Source: Zoroaster sp. YZ-2022
Taxonomy: Eukaryota > Echinodermata > Asteroidea > Forcipulatida > Zoroasteridae
Reading direction: 5' to 3'
NCBI GenBank assembly: GCA_029582265.1
Contig: JAQQFT010000023.1
Coordinates: forward strand, 3,683,071 to 3,747,070
Length of the DNA stretch: 64,000 nucleotides
A program made the position numbers and the translations under genes. Shown here piece by piece: positions 44,996 through 55,198 of this stretch (its first letter is position 1; each line of letters begins with the position of its first letter). A model generated the notes under the pieces. It had not been told where the DNA came from, did not search any database, and worked only from the letters and a program-made list of their open reading frames with translations.

Positions 44996-44999
44996 TGTA

Positions 45000-46030
45000 A
45001 CTTTATTTTAAAAAAAAGGTAAATAAAAATATACTATTATCTAAACCTGGTGGCGGATTTTACGCAGAATCTACTTTAAAAAGTAAAGCGGGGATTAAGC
45101 GATAGAGATCTAAGATCATAAGGTTTAATGGAAGCGATAGTAAAATGTTATAAAAAGCTAAATGCAAAACCAATCGAAGAGAAAACAAGCGCAGTAGAAG
45201 ATTACCAACTCCACCGTTGTTACTACTAGAAAAAATCTAATAAAGTAGAAGAAGCTGTCGAAATGGTGGTGATGGTAATGCAAAAAGAAAATATGTTGAA
45301 ACTCAAACAGAAATATAATATTCGAGAAATATAGAAGCTTTGATAAATCAATGACTACGAATCGAGGAGAACAATTGTAGATCTTTAACTAAATTAAAAG
45401 TAGTCAACCAAAAGAATCGATGATGCTGAAGAAGGAGGGGTTTGAGGTTAATCAACGAGAATTTACAAAACTAAAAGAAGACAAACAAGTTTTGATTGAA
45501 CAAAATTGATGCGCAGGATTACGTTCTTCAGAAGTCAAATCAATAGAATAAAAGAAACGTTTCAAAAATGTTAGAAAGAGACGTTTACGTTGGGTGATAA
45601 AATTAAAACCCTTATTTAGAGAACAAAGGCATGGAACATCATGTGTATTAACGGCAATTGTTATGGCTATTACTGTTATAGTCTGAAGCTGTCGTCACGC
45701 CGTGAGTTCAGTTTTTACCAACACCCAACACCTATACCACCAGAACTCCACACCAGAACCAACACCAGAACCAACACGCAGAACTAACTCCAGAACCACA
45801 CCAGATAGAGGTGTGGAGGTGGATAGAAAAACATTAAAAAATATAGCGAAGTAGCCCGTATAGCTAAACTAGAGGGAGAGCTTTTAGCCGCCTTACCAAA
45901 CATTATCGGATCGATTATAACTGATTTATTTATAACGGTTAGCGGTGTGTTGCGTACGCGGTGCAACATTATGGTTAACACTAAGTGTGGTCGGCGTTTT
46001 AATTATAACCTTACGCGCGGCGACAAAACC
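45000..46030 (+). pseudogene. Hydrophobic/Pro-linker virion-like protein, paralogue a
   Basis: A charged coiled-coil-like part (about 45,080-45,590) is followed by a hydrophobic segment (VLTAIVMAITVIV, about 45,637-45,680) and a Pro/Thr/Asn/Gln-rich linker (about 45,710-45,800). A C-terminal part then has IAKLEGELLAALPNIIGSII and further hydrophobic stretches (about 45,855-46,000). This order recurs in an unnamed protein of many Polintons. A membrane-active or minor virion role is possible but unproven. A second copy lies at 49,350-50,690. Confidence 0.5.
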
Positions 46031-46184
46031 TTAAAAAGATAAAAAGTAATTGTTAAAAACGCGCAAGGAGGTGATATTCGATGGAAGATCTTTAACGATG
46101 ATGAAACAGCTGCTATGTTTACCAAGATGACGAAGATGATGATGAAGCAACAACAACTGAGGCTTTGGCATGGTGGAATATCGA

Positions 46185-46505
46185 TATCGTTTCCGGTTTG
46201 CGGGTAACACCATGTGTGTTTACTCTAACTCTCAACGTGAAGCGTGGTAGATACGGGTTCTCACGAAAGAACCGTATCGCACAACTCGTATCTCAACCTT
46301 CGTTAAGTGAAAAGGTTTCAGGGAGGAAACCAATTTCGGGGGCAACTCGTTTTCTACCTGTCGCTAAATGAAAATATGGTTCAGGGAGAGAACCACGGGG
46401 ACTTCTACGGGTTAATATTATGGTTCCAGGGAGAACCCACTTAGGGGACTTTCCGCAGGTTTGTTATTCTCGCAACGTTTCGATTAGCCTGCTTTAATCT
46501 TCTTC
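46185..46505. repeat. Left inverted LTR-like end of the Penelope-like element
   Basis: It matches the reverse complement of 49,030-49,205, sharing CGGTTTGCG, GTAACACCATGTG and GCACAACTCGTATCTCAACC. It contains hairpin-forming phrases: GATACGG...CCGTATC at 46,249-46,278, GGTTTCAGGGAGGAAACC at about 46,314, and two GGTT...CAGGGAGA...AACC stems near 46,378 and 46,425. Confidence 0.75.
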
Positions 46506-48467
46506 AGGAGAATGAAGAGGTTTGCCAGTACAACTCCTTAAGTAGTATTTGCTGGGATTATGTGTAGAATGGGAAGTGTTCCGATTGGTGCTACTGTTGT
46601 GTGATGTGTTGCTGATTGGTTGCCACCGTGGCATTGTTCTAACTTATTGTGTGTGTTCCCACTGCTGTGTGTGAGTTGCCTGCTCACGCTGAGGCGTACC
46701 AGTTGACAGTGGGGTGTGGGTGTTGGTGGATGGTAGGATTGAATGCCAAATGTTGCTGATGAAAATAGCCGATGTCCTGGGGACAAATATGTCAGTTTAT
46801 GAATCTCAATAGCCTCTCTGATACGACGGGTGTAACCGAAGTGTTTTTCCGGGCACTAGCATCTTCTGCATTCTACCCCAGTCAGAGTATATCCAACTGC
46901 GTCGTTAGGTGTTTGATGATCATAGATTTGTCACATCGATTTCCCTCTGCGGCCGTATGGGCCTTGTGTTCCTTGAACTACGAGTTTGGTAAGGTTTCTC
47001 TCGGTCTCGCCAATGCACACTTTCTCCCAAGTACAAGGAATTCGATGATCCCCAGCTTGACGGCACCGATCATGTCTGTCCTTGTGGGTGTGTAACTTCG
47101 TTTCCAACTCTGTTTCGAGAGTCAGTGGCGGGTGTAAGACCTTAATGTCAACCCCTCAGGATACACTTACTGATCTTGTGTGAAGTGTGGCCGACGTACG
47201 GTAACACGGCACGGCAATGGGTTTTTCGGTGCGTCGAGGATCGTGGCGCGTTCTATTCAGGGAGAACTTTAAGCTTATCAGGTCTGTACCCATTGTCTCT
47301 TAAACACGGCGTTAAGATGTTTGTTCCAACTCGATGATGCTTCAAAATTGCTCTTTGCATCACTCGATGGTGTGTGCCCTTCGAGTGAGGGGCGATTCAC
47401 GGAGGATTTCACGGATGGTGGGTGAAACGACCCGGGCATTTAGGTAGCGGTCTGTGTGTGGGTTTTCACTGTAAACCGAATGCCCAAGTGAGCCATCGAA
47501 CCTGTTTGGAAATGAGTACATCAAGGAAAGGCAACGAGTCGGTTCTGTCTCCAGTTTCCATGGTGAATTGAATACTCCGGATGTTGCTGGTTGAGGGCGG
47601 AAGCCGAGAGAAGTCACCCGGTTTTGTCGGAACCGTGTTGCCAAATGCCAAATGAAAGTATCATCTACGCATATCGGCTTTCATAGTTTGGCGGGTTTGT
47701 ATCGTGCCAAATACTCGAGTGCTTTTCGTTCAAAGTCTCTTCCATGAAGATGTTTGCTAGGACAGGGATATCAGGGGATCCCATTGGAGTGCCCAAAGAA
47801 CTGTTGATAGTAGTCTCTCTCCATTGGAAGTATGTGTTTCACACATATATGAAAGTAGATCTACGATTTGATCTGGCGTTAGGCTGGTTCGTTCCGGGAG
47901 AGAGCAGTGCTATCATGTTCAGTGATCGACTGGTTACGAGGACGTCGCCTCGTCTGTCGGTACATTGGTGAATAATGACTTGACGTCAAAACCTCACTAG
48001 CGTGTCGCGGAAGGCGCCTGCAATATGGTTCCCTTTATGATGTTGATAAACCCTGCTGAATTGGGTGCGCGGTGGGGCGTCTTACCCACGAGGGTGTAAA
48101 AGCCTTGTCAGGTGGTTGGGCGAGGTTATACCGGGGGAACTCGGGATGAAGGACAATCGGTCGGAGCGGTCTGTCTGGTTTATGAATCTTTGTTGGCAGG
48201 CCAAGAATCTTGGGTATTTCGAGCTGGACGGACGGAGGTGCCTGTATGGTGCTTTGGGTGAGCTGTTCCAGTTAGGGAAAAGTTTTGCGGCGATTCTCCC
48301 TTTCTGCCAACGGAACAGGTTCTTTTGAGGCGGGTGTAGGTATCCGCTGTCGAGGATATCCTGAAACCTTCTGATCGTATTACGAGCGGTCCATTGCACT
48401 GTGGCATTACCCCTTGTCTGCCGCTTTAGAATGTGTATCGAAGAGTCATTACAGGTTGGTTACAGCC

Positions 48468-48710
48468 TGATAATTCCAGTCTTGTGATATTGGATTTCGG
48501 GGCTTCACGTTTTTAAGACCTGGTGTGTGACTGGAATACGGATATCGTCTGCCTTTTTTTTTTCGAGCTTTGGGATTGGAAGGTTCAAGCCGACTGTATG
48601 AATTCTTCCACGGGAATATTTTTTGGGGGCGGTGGCAAAATTCATTCCTGCGAGCTAAGACACTGGTTTCCGTCTGTGAGATAGTTGGCCAGTTGGCCAG
48701 TTAACGTTAA
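48468..48710 (+). repeat. Lectin-intron-like fragment inside the Penelope-like element
   Basis: About 240 bp resemble lectin intron 2 at 28,832-29,040 (also 2,028-2,250 and 11,475-11,690). Shared phrases are ATCGTCTGCCTTTT / ATCATCTGCCTTTT, TTTCGAGCTTT, GACTGTATGAATTCTTCCAC, GCGGTGGCAAAATTCATTCC and TGGTTTCCGT. It is on the same strand as the lectins and antisense to the Penelope RT. Homology stops abruptly at both ends. Confidence 0.75.
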
Positions 48711-48732
48711 CGGGGTTAACCTTTTCCTCTTT

Positions 48733-48915
48733 ACGTTCCCTTGTTTGGACGTCCGTGGCAACGGTTTACTTTTTGTCCCGCTGTTATTTGGAGAGACAGT
48801 GTGCCTCGGCCGAGGTTAACGACGGGTTGGTGCTTCTTCCCTTTCTTTTCATGTTCCCTTTTGTTTGGACGGTTGTGGTAACGCGTGCTTTTCGTCCCGC
48901 CATTGTGCGTGCATG
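48733..48915. repeat. ~125-bp spaced direct repeat
   Basis: GTTCCCTTGTTTGGACG...GGCAACGGTTTACTTTTTGTC at 48,736 recurs in altered form at about 48,861. It lies between the lectin-like fragment and the right LTR-like end of the Penelope-like element. Confidence 0.6.
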
Positions 48916-49029
48916 TGAGGCGTTCAGCAATTAACGGACGGTTTTTTTCTAGTGGGATTCGAAGGTAAACGATAAGGACCATTTATAAAATGAGGCGCGA
49001 TATCTGTAATGTAATCGGTTTGTGAAGCA

Positions 49030-49205
49030 TAGGTCTTTCTTACGGAGACTAGCTCTGCTTTCTCCCTGAACCTTCTCACTCTTAACGAAGGTTGAGATAC
49101 GAGTTGTGCGATTGGGTTCTTTTTCAGAACCTGGTATCTCAGCTTCACGTTATTGAGATAAACACATGGTGTTACTCGCAAACCGAAACGATAACAACAA
49201 CTTGG
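49030..49205. repeat. Right inverted LTR-like end of the Penelope-like element
   Basis: Reverse complement of 46,185-46,330. The outer limit CGCAAACCGAAACGATA mirrors TATCGTTTCCGGTTTGCG on the left. A target duplication could not be fixed. The element's neighbours share a CAACAACAACT phrase (46,149 and 49,194), which may be involved. Confidence 0.75.
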
Positions 49206-49349
49206 TTCAATAACGAAGAAGAAGAACGGAATCGAAAGAAATCGCAAAAGAGAAGAAGAAAGAGCAACGGTAACGAGAAAACGAAAGAAAGAGATAAAGA
49301 AATAAGAAAAATAGTACTGCAAAGCAAAGAAAAGAGCTAACTAAAAATA

Positions 49350-50690
49350 TATACGTTTGGATGATTTTTACGTGAGCATAGGTACGGACGAACTGGTTGT
49401 GAAAAACTACTTCCTAAATTTAAAATAAATAAAGAAAATTTATTAGTTTTTCAAAAGGTATAAAATAATGTTAGTTTTGGCAACAATTTTAAAAGAAAAA
49501 AAAAAGCAAATTTAAAAAGTTATCCTCTCATTAATAAATATGGCATCGATTTTTAAGATTAGATTTAGGTACCAACTTCGATTATAAACGAGAAACCATT
49601 ACCACCGCACGAACAAAAAAGCGATAAACGATAATTTCGATGATGTGGTGGAAGAAGCGCAAAGCTAGGCAACCTATACCAATTAGGGGCCTCACACACG
49701 CTGACTGTTGATGGAAACGGTTTATCGCGAAGAAGAAGGAGCGCCAACAACGCTGTAATGTCCTAACCTGAGTTAACGGCGAATGCTTAGCGAAACCTAT
49801 AAAAGCTAACGACAGTAAATAATAAGCGTTCTTTCAGAAAACCTCGGATTTTAAACGTTACGATAAAAGAACACCACGCACGATTAGTAAAACTTATGGA
49901 AACGAAACGAGGGCGCCGCCCCACGGTATTAAGGGTATTGCTTAGATATAGAGAAAATATAAAAAAAATAGCTGATTTCGAACGAAGAATCAACGAAAAA
50001 TGAGATAGAGAGATGAAGATGCGCTACGTAAAGAAAAGATCAAAACCTAAATATGAAACAGCGGGTGATTTGAAGAAGCTATGGAAGATTTAAAAGGAAA
50101 AACTAACCTTTTATTTAAAAATGAAGAATCGTTAGATTTGCGATGTAAATAGAAGAAGCGCACGTTGGTGAAAACATTATAGCGAACTTTGTTTAAAAAC
50201 ACGGTGTAACGATCGCTTCAGTGTGGCTAACGGCCCGTCGGTATGGCCATCGCTTTTAGTCACAACTAAATCGATAGGTGAAGTCGTGAATTCAGTTTCA
50301 CCAACACCCATACCTATATAAACCCGCACCACCTACACCCACACCCAAACCTGCATACCCGAAAACCAACTCCTATTCCGCCACAGAACCCACACCTATA
50401 CCACTACCCCACCACCCCCAAACCTGCATACCCCGAACTAACTCCAGAACCACCAGATAGAGGTGTAAAAGAGTGGATACAAAACATTAAAAAAACTTTT
50501 GAACGGTTGCCCAAACTAGAGCGAAAGCGGCTTTTAGCCGCTTTCACCAAACATTATTATCCGGATTCGATTATAAACTTGGTTATTTAAAACGGTTAGC
50601 TTGGCGTGGTTGCGTACGCGGCGCAACATTTATCGGTTAACGCACACCTAAGTGTGGTCGGTGTTTTAATTTTAACTTACGCGCTAAAAT
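49350..50690 (+). pseudogene. Hydrophobic/Pro-linker virion-like protein, paralogue b
   Basis: This is a second version of the gene at 45,000-46,030, more complete at its start (DDFYVSIGTDELVVKNYF near 49,355). A charged helical middle (about 49,960-50,150) is followed by KHGVTIASVWLT (about 50,200), a 50-codon Pro/Thr linker (about 50,305-50,455) and a C-terminal hydrophobic region ending around 50,690. The two paralogues lie on either side of the Penelope-like insertion, so the duplication may be related to that insertion or reflect two original genes. Frames are broken. Confidence 0.5.
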
Positions 50691-50699
50691 AACAATTCG

Positions 50700-52135
50700 T
50701 AAATCATAATACCTAGTCCGGTTAAATAGCAAAAACCGGTAGTAATTGCCATTTTTCTTCTCGGTGGTTATCGTTTAAAGAGTCTTGAGGGAGCGTCTTG
50801 TGGATGCGCTATTGTAACGTCTGATGTTTCATCATCTTTGGCGCGTGTCGTTTGCGCTTCGCTCTTCACGTTCTAATCTGGTAAAACAGGGAGCCAAAAC
50901 CTTTACAATTTGTATTCAAATTTGAACCAACTAAATCGCTCGTCGCTATCAAAATATTATTGTTGTAGTTCGCATAAGTGCCTCATTCAGTAACTCAATG
51001 CTCGGCGTATCCATGTATAAATTTTCTCCAAGACAAAAGTTTAAATTGACTGCGAGCGTATGGTAAACTTATCTTGATATCGTTGAATACTGAGTTGTAA
51101 ATGCGTCTACGGGAGGAATCAATCTCATTTTCAAGTTATGTCTGCATAAATTCACGTTGAAATGCTGCTCCTAAACCGTACCGCTCGTGAAAATGGAGCT
51201 TTTTAAACTGGCCTCGAGCTTGAGCCGCCAATAACGCGTACGCATGAATTCTTATAGAAGATCGTTAATTCGTTCGGCACCCACGTCCGTAAAAACCCTT
51301 TAGCTGCTAACCCTAAAGATAATATAAATTTCGTCCACGCCGTTTCAACGCAGGTTAGAATTGAAATGCTATGTTCGACAACGTACGAACCGCCGATATC
51401 GTCGACGCTATTGACGAAATTTAAATCGACCGTTTTCTTTATCAAAATCCATCCTTTTCTCGCGCCATGATATTGTAAATTTACAGATTGTCGTAGTCGT
51501 TACCCGGCACCTGGAATGCAGCAGCCGTAAATATTTTGATAATAAGCCGTTCCCAAAACCGTTTGAATTTAAATCTACTCGTTGTTTTCCAATCGTCCTT
51601 TTAGTATCGCTAAATGAAATTGCCGCTACGCCATTTATTGTCAGCGCTCACGTTCTCTCTATTGTTTGCGAACAGCTTCAAAAAAAAATTGAAAAAGATG
51701 TAGGGCAACTCATTTTCTTCTTGAAACATCTCACGTCTAATTTGATAATATACGTGAAGGTGATCTAAAAAACTACGAATCATCATATTTGAATGATTTA
51801 AATGATGGTCTAACAACCCACGCCGCATCCTCGCTGTAGGCCGCAATCACGTTCTAAAGAATTTATTTGATTTTTGATAAAATTTCATTGGGTTATTACG
51901 CCAAATCGATTTTACGACGACACGTCGTTGCTGACGACGTGAGGTGGTAACTTATATTCTTGAAACATGTTTAACGAACGCGTTGCCTTTAAAGACTCTG
52001 TTTCGCCGAGGCGTAAACTTTCATACTCGTTAAATCTCTAGCGTTAAAAAAGAGGCGCTTTAAAATTTCCAGACCTGCTCGGTACGGATATGTAAAATTA
52101 CCTCGAAAGCTAATGAAACGTCATTTTATTATATT
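50700..52135 (-). CDS. Unrecognised long minus-strand coding region (element 1)
   Basis: Minus-strand frames are codon-like over 1.4 kb. Readable pieces in order are MRPTARMRRGLLDHHLNHSN (51,846 downward), QRVDLNSNGFGNGLLSKYL, KKTVDLNFVNSVDDIGGSYV, TCVETAWTKFILSLGLAAKG and ISLPYARSQFKLLSWRKF. The end is a hydrophobic TGFCYLTGLGIMIYELLF near 50,690-50,750. I do not recognise the family. Position and length would fit a structural protein. It converges on the PX-like paralogue b. Confidence 0.45.
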
Positions 52136-52149
52136 AAATTATAATAAAA

Positions 52150-52860
52150 TGTATCATACGTCTCGAAATTGAAATTGAAGAAAGAAATGGTGGAGAAATT
52201 CAATCAGGTAACGTTATCGATAATCGTAAAGGCACTCTCCATATCACATTTATGGCGCAAACATTTGGGTAGGATATTATAACGTACGTAAAAGAACGAA
52301 TAACCTATCATGTACAACGAGATTAGATAATGTTGTAAAAATTTATCGAGCCGGGGGCTCATTACAACATTTATGAAATTATAGATATTATAGCAAAAAA
52401 ACGAGTCTTGGACCAACGTTTACGATCGATAAATCAACGAGTGTTTACACGCTAAGGTTAAACGATAGCGATAAATCAATTAAATTTAGTATGCAGGTTA
52501 ATAATTTACTCCGGACACACAATGAATTTCTAACCACTGGGAGAAATAGGTGGCTAAAAAATTGATGTACTACCTTTTTAAAATTTACCCATATATTCAT
52601 TATGCGATCAAATTTCTACAACTTCGATAATTATTACAATGGCAAACCTTCCTACCATTTTTAAAACATCTCTTTCCTCATACCCAAGGACAATTATTTG
52701 GAAATGGTAGTATGTATAGAAAGAATATACAAATCCATCATTTAAAAAATTAAAGTCAATCGGTACTTTTAACGCGTTGAGCTTTCAAATTAAAGATTCA
52801 AAAGGTGAGAGATATAAATAATCACGGTTTTCCCATTATTTTAAATCTTGAAATTGTATA
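52150..52860 (+). pseudogene. Minor-capsid-like (penton-type) region (element 1)
   Basis: Plus-strand frames show KGTLHITFMAQTFG, a YEIIDIIAKKRVLDQRLRSI segment (about 52,375-52,430), SIKFSMQVNNLLRTHNEFL (about 52,470-52,530) and SKGQLFG-like and MYRKNIQIHHLK blocks (about 52,690-52,750). GERYK and FPIILNLEIV follow near 52,810-52,860. The pattern resembles minor capsid proteins of Polintons, but this rests on pattern memory and not on a search. Several frameshifts are present. Confidence 0.45.
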
Positions 52861-53920
52861 AATATAGCTGAGTATTTACGGAACCCTGGTCACGCAGAGC
52901 GAACGAGTTTTTAGTAGTAGCGACAGCTGAGAGATGGCGGAAGCAACGCCTAGCGAAATTTATCAACATCATGGATATTTAAACAGAGATTGAAATTTGC
53001 CAAAAGAACTATTCTCATCAAGAAATATAACGTTATACTCCGGATAGCACGCTACGTTTAAACAAACACAACCTTTTTCGCTGTTTAACGTTTCACCTAC
53101 GTATTGCAGTATATTTTTACGCAATTTATAAAACTAATAGTTTTGCTACGCACGCGGTAACGCGCGATTATACCAACATTTACCTTACCATTCCTTCAGA
53201 ACGAAATGAAGGCGAATTTCATTTGTTTTATCGATAATGAAACGCAGCATCTCAAGTGTCGAAATGTGTTTCAAAATGCAGAAATATACGAAAAGTTTTT
53301 GTACAAGCAACCTTTTGGCTCATTAAATTCAAAACCATCTGTTTAATATAGAAATTAAAAGCTTTACCGCTAAATTAATGATTTTATACTATAAATATGG
53401 CGAGTATTTTCGGACCTGGTCACGCAGAGAGCGAACAGGTTTTTACCAGTAAGTTGTGAAATAAAAGCACTAACTTGCTTACACTCTTGAAAAAGTGGAC
53501 ATATCGAAGACGCTACACAAAAGCGAAACATTTTATAATTCCCTGAGATGATAAAATTTGGTTCGACTTGGGGGAGTCGATATGGGCCGAGTTTGATGCC
53601 TTTAAAGTAATAAATAAAATGTGCGTTACAACTTTGTAAAATAATTTACGGTGGAAAACGTTTTTCAACGAGTTGAGAAGCGTGAAATTTTTTGAGTGGT
53701 GATCCAGCCTTTTTACCTGATGATGACGACAGATTTTGTTGCAATGATAATGAACCAAAAATATAGAATGCAAGCATTTGCTTAAAAACAAAACAAACTA
53801 ACTACAACAGAAAATTTTCTCTATTCATTTTCAAGTTTTAGGCTCTTTAGAAACTGGAATCTGTTATGAGATCAAAATTATTACTATGGCTGTTAAATTA
53901 AAAATTAATAATCTTTTTCT
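52861..53920 (+). CDS. Structural-type ORF with duplicated 5' end (element 1)
   Basis: A start-region sequence occurs twice: at about 52,860-52,915 (ATAGCTGAGTATTTACGG, no ATG) and at 53,397 (ATGGCGAGTATTTTCGG). Both continue into a PGHAE-type peptide. The second copy starts MASIFGPGHAESEQVF. The frames after each start break quickly, but there are codon-like stretches to about 53,800. I do not recognise the family. Confidence 0.4.
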
Positions 53921-53929
53921 ATTAATAAA

Positions 53930-54479
53930 ATGAGTGCATATAGAATCAACGAATGTACTTTATCCAAATTTACCGTCTTTGACGGATGATGCCTAAATCA
54001 TTTTCGATTACCCAAAAATCGATGATATTCAAAAAAGAATTATACGGATCGGAAACGCAAAAGAACGCGAAGCAGCAGTATATAAAAAAAATATAAAATT
54101 ATCAACGCTTGTAATATCGGCCAAAACAATGGCTGAATTGGAAAAAACTTATTATGGGAGCAGGGGCTATCGGAATAGCCAGTATCGCTGAAGCGTCGTG
54201 TCGTCGCCGATAGGATTCACGCTTTAGAAGGTTGAGCTTTGGGGGTTTGGGTGGCAGCTTTCGCCTCCAGATACGCACGAAAAATAAATTGTATAAAAGC
54301 TAAAAACACGACGAAATACGAATTTTAGCATTGAGTAAACTCCCAAACACGATCGAAAACCACGTTAAGTAAAGCCATCGAAGACGGTTACATCAACCAA
54401 GAAGAATTTGTACTCGTATGCGAAAGAGCGAGATAAATATTATAAAATGAAAGAAAAAATACGTAATGTAATTTGCTAA
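53930..54479 (+). pseudogene. Small membrane-segment protein of Polinton type (element 1)
   Basis: ATG at 53,930 opens MSAYRINECTLSKFTVF. With frame changes a KKYKIINACNI segment, a Gly/Ala/Ile hydrophobic region (GAGAIGIASI, about 54,155-54,190), a second hydrophobic stretch and a charged tail (ILALSKLPNTIENHVK, then EDGYINQEEFVLVCERAR, about 54,320-54,440) follow. It stops at TAA 54,477. The tail pattern with an EDG...EEF...Y block is common to an unnamed Polinton protein. Function is unknown. Confidence 0.5.
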
Positions 54480-54789
54480 ACCGGCGACTTTACCGTCGAA
54501 AACAGAAGTTAACTCTGATGATGCAGAAAAAAAGTTCTTATAGAAAAACTTTGAGTTTAAAGTAGCTTTAGCGGTAAATAAAATTATTATATCTCAAAAA
54601 CACGCTTTCATGAGTAGCTAGCGTGTAAAAACATTCGATAGACCTCCTCCCCACTATAATTATAATTTATAATCCATAAAGAAATTTCTTTTCTTAACAA
54701 TTCTTTCATCACGCTATTAAAACGAACGTCTAGCTTTTTCCCTTCCTACAGCTTTTAAATGATATAATAAGGGATTTTTCTTAATATCT

Positions 54790-54996
54790 TTACGCCTTGT
54801 ACAATAAACCTACCTTTGCTTTTGTCCCTTTTTTACATCTTTTTACGCAAATAGAATACTTTTTCCAATTATTAACCTTCCATTTATGCAAACCACACAC
54901 ATAGCACCGTGTTCCTAGAACTAGAAACACAACACGGTCTGTTTTACCAACTAAAAGCCATTCACCAAGGAACTTTTTCATATTTTTGTTGTACAT
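54790..54996 (-). CDS. Small intact Cys-rich ORF at right end (element 1)
   Basis: This 68-codon frame, MYNKNMKKFLGEWLLVG onward, is uninterrupted. It carries a C-x2-C pair (CYVCG) and two later cysteines in a Lys-rich tail, which could bind zinc. Its start codon lies at the inner edge of the right terminal repeat, mirroring the polB start at the left. No family is recognised. Confidence 0.45.
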   Translation of the reverse strand: MYNKNMKKFLGEWLLVGKTDRVVFLVLGTRCYVCGLHKWKVNNWKKYSICVKRCKKGTKAKVGLLYKA

Positions 54997-55198
54997 CTTT
55001 ATTATTAAACAAGATAATATTTTTAAAAATTTTTCTTCACTTTTTAACTTGCTTTTTAAAACCGGCGGTAACCGGCGTGTTTATACGATGACGTCATTAA
55101 AAAAAGATTTAATGACGTTAAGAATTTCTATAAAAATGATTTTTTAAAATCATTCGTAGTAGTTAGTGAAGGTCTGAACCCCCATCTAACATACTACT
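54985..55198. repeat. Right terminal inverted repeat of element 1
   Basis: Reverse complement of the left end with indels. Shared inward phrases are ATTAAACAAGATAATATTT, TTCTTCACTTTTTAAC, AAACCGGCGGTAACCG and GATGACGTCATTAAA. It ends CCATCTAACATACTACT at 55,198. Confidence 0.8.

Larger units (their letters stand above)
46185..49205 (-). mobile_element. Penelope-like element nested in element 1
   Basis: This 3.0-kb retroelement has inverted LTR-like ends (46,185-46,330 and 49,030-49,205). On the minus strand the RT shows FDVKSLFTNV-type motif A (about 47,975-48,000), a GTPMGSPDIPVLAN motif B (about 47,750-47,795), VDDTF as motif C (about 47,655-47,680) and PFLDVLISK (about 47,500-47,530). GHSVY and HTDRYLN (about 47,425-47,480) follow. 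Then comes a GIY-YIG-type endonuclease with a VCIGETERNLTK block (about 46,985-47,020). RT plus GIY-YIG with LTR-like ends that may be inverted defines Penelope-like elements. Frames are broken. It separates the two PX-like paralogues of the host element. Confidence 0.85.
35005..55198 (+). mobile_element. Polinton/adintovirus-like giant element 1 (20.2 kb)
   Basis: Both ends share AGTAGTATGTTAGATGG in inverted orientation (35,005-35,021 and 55,182-55,198), inside longer terminal inverted repeats. Between them are family B DNA polymerase, retroviral-type integrase, packaging ATPase, capsid-like and minor-capsid-like genes. This set defines Polinton/Maverick transposons and the related adintoviruses. 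The paralogous host locus at about 16,694-16,712 is uninterrupted. Almost all genes contain frame breaks. A 3-kb Penelope-like element is nested inside. I did not identify an adenain-type protease. Confidence 0.9.

Noticed and set aside
46772..47095. 107-codon plus-strand frame
   Set aside because: The minus strand over the same bases encodes the GIY-YIG endonuclease region of the Penelope-like element, so this is a shadow.
48065..48328. 87-codon plus-strand frame
   Set aside because: Shadow of the minus-strand RT N-terminal region of the Penelope-like element.
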